Below are positions 1 through 7,570 of a stretch of DNA of 11,981 nucleotides, one piece after another. Location: contig JACDCN010000036.1 of NCBI GenBank assembly GCA_013817555.1, positions 1-11,981 of the forward strand, read 5' to 3'. Both the position numbers and the translations under genes were made by a program. This stretch comes from Actinomycetota bacterium. GTDB taxonomy: Bacteria > Actinomycetota > Thermoleophilia > Gaiellales > Gaiellaceae. The first letter of the stretch is position 1. Every line of letters starts with the position of its first letter. Below the pieces are notes generated by a model. The model had not been told where the DNA came from. It saw nothing but the letters and a program-made list of their open reading frames with translations, and ran no database searches.

Positions 1-723
1 GCGATTCGAGACGTTGTGCAGAACCATCTTCTCCAGGTGCTCGCTCTCGCCGCGATGGAGCCCCCTTCCGGCGGCGAGGATGCGATCCCGCGGCGGCGTC
101 TCGATGTCTTCCGGGCGATGCCCGCCGTCGATCCCGACAATGCCGTGCTCGGCCAGTATGAGGGGTATCGGGAGATCGAAGGCGTGGCGCCGAAGTCCGA
201 CACCGAGACGTTTGTTGCCCTCCGCCTCGAGATCGAGAATTGGCGTTGGGCAGGCATCCCCATCTTCATCCGCGCCGGCAAAGCGCTTCCCGTCTCAGCC
301 ACCGAGGTCGTCGTCCGCCTGCAGCGCGTGCCGCAGCTGCGGTGGGGATCGCACCGGCTCCGCACGCCGGGCAACGACGACATCGTCCTCCGTGTCGGTC
401 GAAACGCCGGTGTCACGATCGGGATTCGCGCCAAGACTCCGGGGAAAGAGGTCTCGCAGCCGGTCTCGCTCGACTTGCACTTCACCGACGAGCTCGGTGA
501 GCCGCCGGAGCCCTACGAGCGCCTGCTCGCCGACGCGTTGCGCGGCGACAGCACGCTGTTTCCCCGCTGGGATGTCATCGAGGAGACCTGGCGTATCGTC
601 CAGCCGCTACTCGACTCGCCACCGCCGCTCGAGCGCTACGCGCAAGGGACCTGGGGTCCGGCCAGCGCCGACCTACTGGCCGCCCAGAACGGCGGCTGGC
701 GGGTACCTGGCGGCGGCGGCTAG
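1..723 (+). CDS. zwf: Glucose-6-phosphate 1-dehydrogenase, C-terminal part (5' end outside window)
   Basis: The enzyme oxidises glucose-6-phosphate to 6-phosphogluconolactone with NAD(P)+, the entry step of the oxidative pentose phosphate pathway in the cytosol. The frame is open from base 1 and encodes 240 residues, about half of the usual ~490-510, so the N-terminal Rossmann domain lies upstream. Family landmarks appear in the expected order: DVVQNHLLQVLAL at the left edge, GQYEGY, the SDTETFVALRLEIENWRWAG stretch, then FIRAGKALP with its conserved lysine. The C-terminal part has YERLLADALRGDSTLFPRWD and a late GTWGPASAD. The tail ends in a glycine run (GGGG) before TAG. It converges on rpiA, and the two stop codons overlap in one CTAG. 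Identity is firm; cofactor preference cannot be judged because the nucleotide-binding domain is missing. Confidence 0.95.
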   Translation, partial: AIRDVVQNHLLQVLALAAMEPPSGGEDAIPRRRLDVFRAMPAVDPDNAVLGQYEGYREIEGVAPKSDTETFVALRLEIENWRWAGIPIFIRAGKALPVSATEVVVRLQRVPQLRWGSHRLRTPGNDDIVLRVGRNAGVTIGIRAKTPGKEVSQPVSLDLHFTDELGEPPEPYERLLADALRGDSTLFPRWDVIEETWRIVQPLLDSPPPLERYAQGTWGPASADLLAAQNGGWRVPGGGG

Positions 724-1376
724 CTCGGTTCGATCCGCTCCACCTCGCCTCCGCGGCCGACGAGAACCTCGGAGACGAGGTCAGGCGGGAAGAGTCCGTG
801 CTCCACAACGCCCGGCGTCGCAGCGAGTAGAGCGGCGAGCTCGGCGGGATCGTCGACCGATCCGATCCAGTCGGCCAACACGCCACCGTCGGGGGTTGTC
901 TGCGCGTCGCGAAGTTGGGTCGAGCCGAGTCGGTCGACTGTCGTAACGACCCCGAAAGCGAGCAGCTCGAGCGGAATGGGAGGCGCGATCTCATCGACGA
1001 GCTTGTCCGACGAGACGATGACGACGAAGCGCTCGGCCGCCGCCGCCACGATCTTCTCCCGCGTGTGAGCGCCACCACCTCCCTTCACGACCCAGCCGCC
1101 GCGTGCGACCTGATCCGCGCCGTCGACTGCGATGTCGAGCCGAGCGAGCTTCGAGTACGCACCGAACGGCTCGAGGCGAAGGCCGAGGTCCCGTGCGACG
1201 GTCTCCGTGGCTGGCGAGGTCGCGACGCACCGGAGCTCGAGGTCTCGAGCAGCGAGCGCCGAGACAAAGTGTGCGACGGTCGACCCCGTGCCGAGACCGA
1301 CCGTCATTCCGTCCTCGATCAGCGCTGCTGCCGCTCGTGCGGCGAGCTCCTTCTCACGCTCGGTACCGGTGTCCAC
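720..1376 (-). CDS. rpiA: Ribose-5-phosphate isomerase A
   Basis: This cytosolic enzyme interconverts ribose-5-phosphate and ribulose-5-phosphate in the non-oxidative pentose phosphate pathway. The 218-residue product matches the usual ~220. It shows the phosphate-binding GLGTGST (27-33), DGADQV (85-90) and KGGGGAHTREKI (98-109). Asp85, Asp88, Lys98 and Glu107 fall at the same mutual spacing as the E. coli active-site residues D81, D84, K94 and E103. The residue after DGAD is Gln, where Glu is common. The start is GTG, preceded on the minus strand by AGGGTTGGACTCGAC, which offers only a weak ribosome-binding site. It converges on zwf (4-nt overlap) and diverges from rpe with 15 bases between start codons, so its promoter must lie inside the start of rpe or in that gap. 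Confidence 0.95.
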   Translation of the reverse strand: MDTGTEREKELAARAAAALIEDGMTVGLGTGSTVAHFVSALAARDLELRCVATSPATETVARDLGLRLEPFGAYSKLARLDIAVDGADQVARGGWVVKGGGGAHTREKIVAAAAERFVVIVSSDKLVDEIAPPIPLELLAFGVVTTVDRLGSTQLRDAQTTPDGGVLADWIGSVDDPAELAALLAATPGVVEHGLFPPDLVSEVLVGRGGEVERIEPS

Positions 1377-1391
1377 GTCGAGTCCAACCCT

Positions 1392-2105
1392 ATGTCGATT
1401 ACCGTGCGGCTAGTGGGTTGGAGCGACTGGGCGCGCACGGTGGAGGTCGAGCCGTCGATTTACGCGGCGGACTTCTCACGCCTCGGTGTGCAGCTCGGTG
1501 CACTCGTCGAAGCGGGCGCCAGGGTCTTCCACTTCGACGCCGGTGACGGCCACTTTATCCCCGAGATCACCATCGGCCCTGTCGTTCTCACCTCGATCTC
1601 GCCGCTGGTGCACGCGTGGGGTGGCGTGCTCGACTGCCATCTGATGGTCGAGCAGCCGGAGCGTCACTTCGAATCTGTCGCGCAGGCAGGGGGCGACAGC
1701 GTGACGTTCCACGTGGAGGCCTGCTCGGATCCAGCCGGCGCGATCACTAGGGCGCGCTCGCTGGGGCTCGGCGTAGGGATCGCCTTCAGTCCCGACACTC
1801 CGGTCGAAGAGGCCGCTGCGGCCGCCGAGGGCGCGGACCTCGTCCTCTGCATGTCGATTCACCCGGGCTACTCGGGCCAGACGTTCATGCCGGAGGCAGC
1901 GTCGCGCATCGCGCAGCTCAGGACACTCTTGCCCGAGATGACGCGCGTGCAGGTGGACGGTGGGATCAATGCGGACACCGCCCGCCTGGCAAGGAAAGCG
2001 GGCGCCGATCTCCTGGTGGCGGGAAGCGCGGTGTTCTGGCACGACGATCTGGCGGGCGCATACATCGCGCTCGCGGAGTCCGTCAAAGAGCAGCTGCGTG
2101 ACTGA
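1392..2105 (+). CDS. rpe: Ribulose-phosphate 3-epimerase
   Basis: The enzyme interconverts ribulose-5-phosphate and xylulose-5-phosphate on a TIM-barrel scaffold with a bound divalent metal. Conserved elements, numbered from ATG 1392, are EPSIYAADF (Ser22), HFDAGDGHF (His47, Asp49), DCHLMVE (His83), SIHPGYSGQTF and VDGGIN (Asp189). These match the family's catalytic and metal-binding Ser, His, Asp, His and Asp. The usual VMDGHF is GDGHF here, and NPGFGGQ is HPGYSGQ, so this is a somewhat divergent member. The product is 237 residues, slightly longer than the usual ~220, because of an N-terminal extension (WSDWARTVEVEPS). No start has a good ribosome-binding site; in-frame alternatives are GTG at 1404, 1413 and 1440. 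It is the first gene of the tight plus-strand run and overlaps pgi by 8 nt. Confidence 0.92.
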   Translation: MSITVRLVGWSDWARTVEVEPSIYAADFSRLGVQLGALVEAGARVFHFDAGDGHFIPEITIGPVVLTSISPLVHAWGGVLDCHLMVEQPERHFESVAQAGGDSVTFHVEACSDPAGAITRARSLGLGVGIAFSPDTPVEEAAAAAEGADLVLCMSIHPGYSGQTFMPEAASRIAQLRTLLPEMTRVQVDGGINADTARLARKAGADLLVAGSAVFWHDDLAGAYIALAESVKEQLRD

Positions 2106-3726
2106 GCCTCTCGTCGAGTCCGCGGTCTGGCGTCGGCTCCAGTGGCACCGCGGCGAGGTGGGCTCGTTGCATCTCCGGGATCTCTTCGAGTCTGACCCGA
2201 CCCGCGGCGAACGGCTCACCGCGGAGGCCGCCGGGCTCTATCTCGACTACTCGAAGCATCGAGTGACGGACGACACTCTCCAGCTCCTGAGGAGGCTTGC
2301 CACGGAGCGAGGGCTCCCCGAAAAGGTGCGGGCGATGTTTCGCGGGGAGGCGGTGAACACCTCCGAAGGGCGCCCAGCACTGCACGTCGCGCTGCGGATG
2401 CCGCGCTCGCGCTCGCTCGTGGTGGACGGCACGGACGTGGTGAAGGAAGTGCACTCCGAGCTCGACCGCATGTCCGCGTTCGCCGAGCAGGTGCGGTCGG
2501 GGGAGTGGCGCGGGGCGACCGGGCGGCGAATCGCCGCGGTGGTGAACATCGGGATCGGCGGCAGCGATCTCGGCCCTGCAATGGCGTATGAGGCGCTCGA
2601 GGTCTACGCGTCGCGGGAGCTCGCGGCGCGCTTCGTCTCCAACGTCGATCCATCCGACCTTGCGGGCGCGCTCGTCGGCCTCGAGCCGGCCGAGACGCTC
2701 TTCGTCGTCGTCTCGAAGACGATGTCGACCATCGAGACGATCGAGAACGCCCGAGCTGCCCGCGAGTGGGTCTCGGCGGCGCTTGGCTCGGACGCCGACC
2801 TCACCCCGCACTTCGTCGGTGTCGCAGGGAACCTCGAGGCCGGCGAGCGCATCGGCATCCCGCCCGAGCAGATGTTCCGCATGTGGAACTGGGTCGGGGG
2901 AAGGACGTCCCTCTGCTCAGCGGTCGGTCTCTCGCTCCTCGTCACGCTCGGCGATGAGCATTTCCGTGCGCTCTTGGGCGGTTTCCACGCGATGGACGAC
3001 CACTTCGCAACCGCTGCGCTCGGCGGGAATCTTCCGGTGATCTCGGGCCTGCTCGCGGTGTGGTATCGCAACTTCATGGGCGCGGAGACGACGGCGGTCG
3101 TTCCGTACAGCCATGCGCTCCGTGTGCTCCCGGCGTACCTCCAGCAGCTCTGGATGGAGTCGAACGGAAAGTCGGTCACGACCGCCGGCGAACCCGCCGA
3201 GGTCGAGTCGGGCTCCGTCCTTTGGGGTGGGCCCGGCACCAATGCCCAGCACGCCTTCTTTCAACTGCTTCATCAGGGAACTTCGATCGTTCCGGTCGAT
3301 CTGATCGGATTTGCGCGGCCGGCGGGCGGGGCGGCAGGTCGTCACGACCTGCTCGCGGCGAACCTCTTCGCGCAGGCGCAGGCGCTCGCATTCGGGCGAA
3401 CCGAGGAGGAGCTCGATGACGCTGGAGCTGCGGAGGAGACGATTTCGCACCGGGTGATGCCGGGTAACCGCCCGAGCTCGGTCTTGCTCGCTGAGCGGTT
3501 GACGCCGGCGACGCTTGGCGCGCTTCTCGCACTCTATGAGCACAGCGTCTTCTCGCAGGCCGCGATCTGGGAGATCAACCCCTTCGACCAATGGGGCGTC
3601 GAGTTGGGGAAGGAGCTCGCCTCGCGCATCGCCCCGGAGTTGGCCAAGGGCTGGAAACACGAGCTCTTGCACGACTCTTCTACTAATACCCTGATCCGCC
3701 GCTACAGGACTCTGCGAGATGCGTAG
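2098..3726 (+). CDS. pgi: Glucose-6-phosphate isomerase
   Basis: The enzyme interconverts glucose-6-phosphate and fructose-6-phosphate, linking glycolysis to the pentose phosphate genes beside it. The product is 542 residues, close to the ~550 of E. coli Pgi. It carries GIGGSDLGP (152-160), the phosphate-binding SKT (206-208), WNWVGGR (263-269), MESNGKS with catalytic Glu354, GTNAQHAF with His385, and the signature FDQWGVELGK ending in Lys505. These correspond to E. coli E355, H386 and K514. I chose GTG 2098 because AAAGAG (2085-2090) sits 7 nt upstream and the protein then starts at the usual family length. The reading frame stays open upstream inside rpe, but that part has no family resemblance. 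It overlaps both rpe and pabB by exactly 8 nt, which suggests translational coupling. Confidence 0.97.
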   Translation: MTEPLVESAVWRRLQWHRGEVGSLHLRDLFESDPTRGERLTAEAAGLYLDYSKHRVTDDTLQLLRRLATERGLPEKVRAMFRGEAVNTSEGRPALHVALRMPRSRSLVVDGTDVVKEVHSELDRMSAFAEQVRSGEWRGATGRRIAAVVNIGIGGSDLGPAMAYEALEVYASRELAARFVSNVDPSDLAGALVGLEPAETLFVVVSKTMSTIETIENARAAREWVSAALGSDADLTPHFVGVAGNLEAGERIGIPPEQMFRMWNWVGGRTSLCSAVGLSLLVTLGDEHFRALLGGFHAMDDHFATAALGGNLPVISGLLAVWYRNFMGAETTAVVPYSHALRVLPAYLQQLWMESNGKSVTTAGEPAEVESGSVLWGGPGTNAQHAFFQLLHQGTSIVPVDLIGFARPAGGAAGRHDLLAANLFAQAQALAFGRTEEELDDAGAAEETISHRVMPGNRPSSVLLAERLTPATLGALLALYEHSVFSQAAIWEINPFDQWGVELGKELASRIAPELAKGWKHELLHDSSTNTLIRRYRTLRDA

Positions 3727-4807
3727 CGGCGAGACGTTCGAGCTCCGAGAGCCCGGGGACGCGTTTCGCCTTATCGAAGCGTGGCTGCGCGAGCAGGGAT
3801 TCTTCGTTCGCGGCGGCGAGGAGCTCGTGGCGGATCTCTATCTCGGCTACGGACTTTCGCGGGCGATCCGCCGCGGGGGCACGCTGCCTCCGGCGGAGCC
3901 ATGCCTGAGCCTGCCGCTCGCGGTCTGTGCCGTCCGACCGAGTCATTATGTTGTCGACCATGACAACCAGGGCGACGTCCGAGTGGGCACTTGGGCTGGA
4001 GATTGGAGCGCTTCTGACTACGGCGCCGCTGTCGAGCGAGTACGTGCCGCCATTGCCAGGGGCGACGTATATCAAGTCAACCTCGTCCAACATCTCGCGG
4101 CCTCGTTCTCGGGCTCCCCCGCCGCGCTCGCGGCCAAGCTCACGTCGCTGTTGCCGCTACATCCCGAGCCGTTCGTCGGCGAGGACTGGGCGATCGTCTC
4201 CGCATCCCCGGAGCTGTTCCTCGCCCGGCGCGGGCGGCGGGTGTGGACGATGCCGATCAAGGGCACACGTCCGCTCGGGGCCGCGGTGGAGCTTCGCGCG
4301 TCGGCGAAGGACGCGGCCGAGCACGTGATGATCGTCGACCTCGAGCGAAACGACCTCTCGCGGGTATGTGAGCCAGGAAGCGTCCGCTGGCCGGAGCTGT
4401 TGCAAACGCGCCAGCTCGCAGGCGTCGAGCACATGGTCTCCACGGTCGAGGGAACTCTGCGTGACGACGTTGGGCTCGCAGAGATCCTGGAGGCAACGTT
4501 TCCGGGCGGGTCGGTGACCGGAGCTCCAAAGATCGCCGCGGTGGACTTGATCGCGGAGCTCGAGCCCGTGGGGCGCGGGGCCTCGATGGGCGCGCTCGGC
4601 AGGGTCTACGGCAACGGAGACTTCGATCTCGCGCTCACGATCCGAACCTTTGCGATCGCGGAGGGCCGGATTCACCTCTGGGTCGGCGGTGGCGTCGTGT
4701 GGGACTCCGACCCGGCCGCGGAGGTCGAGGAGTCGTGGACGAAAGCCCGCCCACTCCTCGAAGCGCTTGGCTCGCCTCTCGAAGCCCTTGCCGGAGAGCG
4801 GCGATGA
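3719..4807 (+). CDS. pabB: Aminodeoxychorismate synthase component I (PabB)
   Basis: With a glutamine amidotransferase partner (PabA), it converts chorismate to 4-amino-4-deoxychorismate, the first step to p-aminobenzoate and folate. Chorismate-binding motifs are GDVYQVNL (115-122), PELFL, PIKGTRP with Lys181, DLERNDLSRVC (207-217), FPGGSVTGAPK (261-271), YGNGDFDLALTIRT and the Glu-rich VEES (337-340) that normally binds magnesium. The Lys in PIKGT is diagnostic: PabB uses it as nucleophile, whereas anthranilate synthase TrpE usually has PIAGT. At 362 residues it is shorter than E. coli PabB (453); the N-terminal domain is reduced to about 95 residues. The ATG lies 9 nt after AGGA (3706-3709) and overlaps pgi by 8 nt. 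pabC follows with an ATGA overlap. No pabA is present in the window. Confidence 0.93.
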   Translation: MRSGETFELREPGDAFRLIEAWLREQGFFVRGGEELVADLYLGYGLSRAIRRGGTLPPAEPCLSLPLAVCAVRPSHYVVDHDNQGDVRVGTWAGDWSASDYGAAVERVRAAIARGDVYQVNLVQHLAASFSGSPAALAAKLTSLLPLHPEPFVGEDWAIVSASPELFLARRGRRVWTMPIKGTRPLGAAVELRASAKDAAEHVMIVDLERNDLSRVCEPGSVRWPELLQTRQLAGVEHMVSTVEGTLRDDVGLAEILEATFPGGSVTGAPKIAAVDLIAELEPVGRGASMGALGRVYGNGDFDLALTIRTFAIAEGRIHLWVGGGVVWDSDPAAEVEESWTKARPLLEALGSPLEALAGERR

Positions 4808-5634
4808 GCCTGCTCGCTCTCGCGACCTCCGGGCGCGGTCTCGTCGATCCCGGCGAGCCGGTCGTCCATGCGGACGACGACGGGCTCCTGCGCGGTCGCG
4901 CGGCCTTCGAGACGCTGCGCGTCTACAGTGGCCGGCCTTTCCGGCTCGAAGCCCATCTCGACCGATTGGCCGCGTCCTCCCAGAGCATCGGTCTCCCTGC
5001 CGTCGAGCGCCAGGAGCTCGAGGAGGCTGCGTCACTCGTTCTCGGGCAAGCGGACGAGGGTGACACCGTGTTGCGGTTGGTCTGGACAGGAGGGCCCGTT
5101 GGCGGATCTCCGACGGGGCTCGCTCTCCTGAGCGACGTTCCGGGATGGATCGAGGAGGTGCGGCTACGCGGCGCTCGCGCGGTGTCCTTGCTCGGTATTC
5201 GAGCAGCCGTGCCCTGGCTCTTACCGGGCGTCAAGTCCACGAGCTACGCCGTGAACATGGCGGCCGAGGCGGAGGCGAGGAGGCGGGGTGCCGAGGAGGC
5301 GATCTTCGTCGACCCCGACGACATCGTGCTGGAGGGCACGGTGACGAACATTTGGTGGAGGAAGGAGAAGACGCTCTATACGCCCTCACTCGAGCTCGGC
5401 ATCCTCGCGGGCGTGACGCGCGCAACCCTGCTCGAGCTCGCGCCGTCCTGCGGCTATGCGGTCGAGGACGACGCCTACCCCCTGGACGACGTCCTCGGCG
5501 CGGACGAGGCATTCACGTCGTCGTCGGTCCGCGAGATCATGCCGCTGGTAGAGATCGACGGACGTCCACTCGGCCGCGGCCCTGCGGCGGACACGTTGCA
5601 GGGAGCGCTTCGGGGGCTCGCAGCTACGCTCTGA
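4804..5634 (+). CDS. pabC: Aminodeoxychorismate lyase (PabC), PLP class IV aminotransferase fold
   Basis: The predicted role is release of pyruvate from aminodeoxychorismate to give p-aminobenzoate, using pyridoxal phosphate. The product is 276 residues, typical of fold-type IV enzymes. Landmarks are a GLLRGRAAFETLRVYSGRPF start region, RLEAHLDRL, the probable PLP lysine Lys144 in GVKSTSYAVNMAAEAEARR, VLEGTVTNIWW and, near the end, FTSSSVREIMPLVEIDGRPLG. The start ATG lies 5 nt after GGAGAG (4793-4798) and overlaps the pabB stop as ATGA. Sequence alone does not fully separate PabC from branched-chain or D-amino-acid aminotransferases of the same fold. Coupling to pabB is the main argument for the lyase. 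Confidence 0.86.
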   Translation: MSLLALATSGRGLVDPGEPVVHADDDGLLRGRAAFETLRVYSGRPFRLEAHLDRLAASSQSIGLPAVERQELEEAASLVLGQADEGDTVLRLVWTGGPVGGSPTGLALLSDVPGWIEEVRLRGARAVSLLGIRAAVPWLLPGVKSTSYAVNMAAEAEARRRGAEEAIFVDPDDIVLEGTVTNIWWRKEKTLYTPSLELGILAGVTRATLLELAPSCGYAVEDDAYPLDDVLGADEAFTSSSVREIMPLVEIDGRPLGRGPAADTLQGALRGLAATL

Positions 5635-5636
5635 GC

Positions 5637-6407
5637 GTGACTGAAACCGTTCGGCTCGGCGGGATGGCGCTTCAGAACGGCGTCCTCGTGCACGGCCCCA
5701 CGTCGTGGGGAGCCGCCGTGAGGGACAAGGACGGCACACTGCATGTCGCATCGGGAAAGAAGCCACGCTTTGCTGAATCCGTGAACGCACCGGTGCTGCG
5801 CGGGCCGCTGCGACTCGCGGAGGCCTTCGCCCTCCTCCCGGTCGTGCACCGCGCACTTCCACAGGCTCGTTTCCCGTTCGCCCGGCCGCCGGTCGTCGGC
5901 TCGATCGTCGCGTCTTCGATCGTGGCCCGAGCTCTGCGCAGATCCACGCTATCCGCAGGTGGAAAGGAGATCGCGGCCGGCGCGGTCAGCCTCTTGCCGG
6001 CTGCTTTCGCGCTTCGCGGCTCCGGTCTCGCCGAGTACCACGGCGCCGAGCACGTGTCTATCGGGACGTATGAGAACGACGGTAGGCGCGCGCCCAAGGA
6101 GCACCCACGCTGTGGCTCGCAGCTAGTCGGGCCGATGCTCGTCTCATCCCTCGCCGCGAATGTCGTCGCCGCCAAGGCTCCGGCCGCCGCGCGTGGTCTC
6201 GCGCGACTGCTGGGAACGACAGCGGCGATCGGCGCCTCGGTCGAGGTCTTCGCCTGGATGGCGCGGCATCCCGAGCATCGGCTCGCGCGTGCGCTCGCGC
6301 GTCCGGGGTTCGAGCTCCAGCGCCGCTTCTCGACCGCCGAGCCGTCGGAGGAACAGGTCGAGGTCGCGAATGCCGCCCGGGACGCTTGTCTCGCGCTCGA
6401 ACGGTAG
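5637..6407 (+). CDS. DUF1385 family membrane protein (YqhQ-like)
   Basis: This belongs to a widespread uncharacterised membrane family (B. subtilis YqhQ type); I know of no established biochemical role. It opens with the family's GG-x-A-x-x-x-G-V pattern (GGMALQNGVLVHGPTSWGAAVR). The centre carries the hallmark EYHGAEH (133-139) and HPRCGS (156-161, Cys159). The end has EPSEEQVEVANAARDA, resembling the conserved family tail. Hydrophobic stretches flank the HGAEH/HPRCG core (GSIVASSIVARAL, AAGAVSLLPAAFAL, LVGPMLVSSLAANVVAA, LLGTTAAIGASVEVFAW), suggesting several membrane segments. At 256 residues it is shorter than the ~300 I expect. GTG 5637 begins 2 nt after the pabC stop with no strong ribosome-binding site, so it is probably translated by coupling. 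The GH3 gene starts inside its end. Confidence 0.87.
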   Translation: MTETVRLGGMALQNGVLVHGPTSWGAAVRDKDGTLHVASGKKPRFAESVNAPVLRGPLRLAEAFALLPVVHRALPQARFPFARPPVVGSIVASSIVARALRRSTLSAGGKEIAAGAVSLLPAAFALRGSGLAEYHGAEHVSIGTYENDGRRAPKEHPRCGSQLVGPMLVSSLAANVVAAKAPAAARGLARLLGTTAAIGASVEVFAWMARHPEHRLARALARPGFELQRRFSTAEPSEEQVEVANAARDACLALER

Positions 6408-7570
6408 GTCGCACCGAGAGGCACTTCGACCCAGAGGTGTTCAGAGTCGTGCGATCCGCCCTGGTCGCCGCCGGAATTCCGGTGGCGCTCGCAGTTGTCA
6501 TCGTCGATCCGCTCGGTGGCAATGAAGCGAACGGCAGTCAGTGGTCGTCTCCGGCCAGACCTGTGGGCTCTTCGACCGTTGCACAGCCCGAGCAGGTCGC
6601 GGGGCTACCGCTCTCGAGCCAGGTTGGACGCCTCGTCATCCTGCGCTTCGCGGGCACCAGCGCGCCCGCCTACGTGCGCGACATCTTGCGGGAGGGTCGC
6701 GCGGCCGGCGCGATCCTCTTTCGGGACAACGTGATCGATGCACAGCAGACGGCAGCGCTGACCGGCGGGCTGCGTCGCGGAGCGCAGAGCCCTCCTCTGA
6801 TTTGCGTCGATCAAGAGGGTGGCGCGATCCGCGTCCTGCCCTGGCTCGGGCCCGTTCGTTCTACGGGGGAGCAGCAAGCCGCCGGCACGGAGCGGTTCGA
6901 CGCTGCCTCGGCCGCACGCGGTCTGCGGAAAGTTGGGATCAACGTCTCCCTCGCTCCCGTAGCCGACGTGGCGAGCGTCCCGGGTGCGGCGCTCGCGTCG
7001 AGGGCGTTCTCGACGAGCTTCGACACCGCGGGCGACTCCGTGGCCGAAGCTGTTCGCGGCTGGCGTGAGGGCGACGTGGCGGCTACGGTCAAGCACTTCC
7101 CCGGCCTCGGCGGGGCTAGAGTCAACACCGACCACGCCCGAGTGACGATCACTCGCAGTGGAGCGCAGCTGCGCCGCCAGGATCTGCTGCCGTTCCGTCG
7201 CGCGATCAAAGCGGGTGTGCCGCTCGTGATGGTCGGTCACGCCGTCTATCCGGCCATCGACCGCTCCCGCATTGCGTCGCAATCGCAGGCGATGGTCGGC
7301 GGCCTCTTGCGCAGGGAGCTCGGATTCCGTGGAGTGGTGATCACCGACTCGACCGAGGCCGCCGCCGTCCTGGCGGTCACCTCTCCCGCGCAGGCGGCGG
7401 TACGAAACGTGCGAGCAGGCGTGGACATCGTCCTCACGACCGGCCGCGGCTCCTACATCCAGGTCTACCGGGCGCTGCTCGCGGAAGCGAAGCGCGATCC
7501 AGCTTTTCGCGCACGCGTAGGCGAGTCGGCCGCGCGCGTGCTCATGCTCCAACGGACGCTCGGTCGCTAG
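6386..7570 (+). CDS. Membrane-anchored glycoside hydrolase family 3 protein (NagZ-like beta-N-acetylhexosaminidase)
   Basis: Likely an extracytoplasmic hydrolase acting on N-acetylglucosamine-containing glycans such as cell-wall fragments; the substrate is inferred. An N-terminal hydrophobic segment (ALVAAGIPVALAVVIV, about residues 24-39) looks like an uncleaved signal anchor, followed by a low-complexity Ser/Pro linker. The GH3 barrel shows CVDQEGGAIR (140-149), KHFPGLGGARVNTDH (236-250) and VITDST with the probable nucleophile Asp321. Classical NagZ has KHFPGHG followed by DSH; here the loop is GLG and NTDH, one residue longer (see findings). No C-terminal domain follows the barrel. The frame begins with TTG 6386, overlapping the DUF1385 gene by 22 nt. 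GTG 6437 and 6449 are alternatives that keep the membrane anchor, and GAGAGG (6416-6421) lies upstream of both. Start confidence is moderate, family confidence high. Confidence 0.85.
   Translation: MSRARTVGRTERHFDPEVFRVVRSALVAAGIPVALAVVIVDPLGGNEANGSQWSSPARPVGSSTVAQPEQVAGLPLSSQVGRLVILRFAGTSAPAYVRDILREGRAAGAILFRDNVIDAQQTAALTGGLRRGAQSPPLICVDQEGGAIRVLPWLGPVRSTGEQQAAGTERFDAASAARGLRKVGINVSLAPVADVASVPGAALASRAFSTSFDTAGDSVAEAVRGWREGDVAATVKHFPGLGGARVNTDHARVTITRSGAQLRRQDLLPFRRAIKAGVPLVMVGHAVYPAIDRSRIASQSQAMVGGLLRRELGFRGVVITDSTEAAAVLAVTSPAQAAVRNVRAGVDIVLTTGRGSYIQVYRALLAEAKRDPAFRARVGESAARVLMLQRTLGR

Noticed and set aside
14..946. Long plus-strand open frame over zwf and the end of rpiA
   Set aside because: Arg/Ser/Pro-rich translation without motifs, in the shadow of two clearly real genes; typical of GC-rich DNA.
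1960..2097. N-terminal extension of pgi inside rpe
   Set aside because: The open frame runs through rpe's conserved C-terminal region; GTG 2098 gives the usual Pgi length and has AAAGAG 7 nt upstream.
2083..2811. Minus-strand open frame opposite pgi
   Set aside because: No recognisable motif, and it lies antisense to well-conserved pgi sequence.
3719..4807. Anthranilate synthase (TrpE) instead of PabB
   Set aside because: PIKGT has the PabB-type lysine, and pabC follows with a 4-nt overlap.
4157..5035. Minus-strand open frame opposite pabB and pabC
   Set aside because: Arg-rich, low-complexity translation opposite conserved catalytic motifs; a shadow frame.
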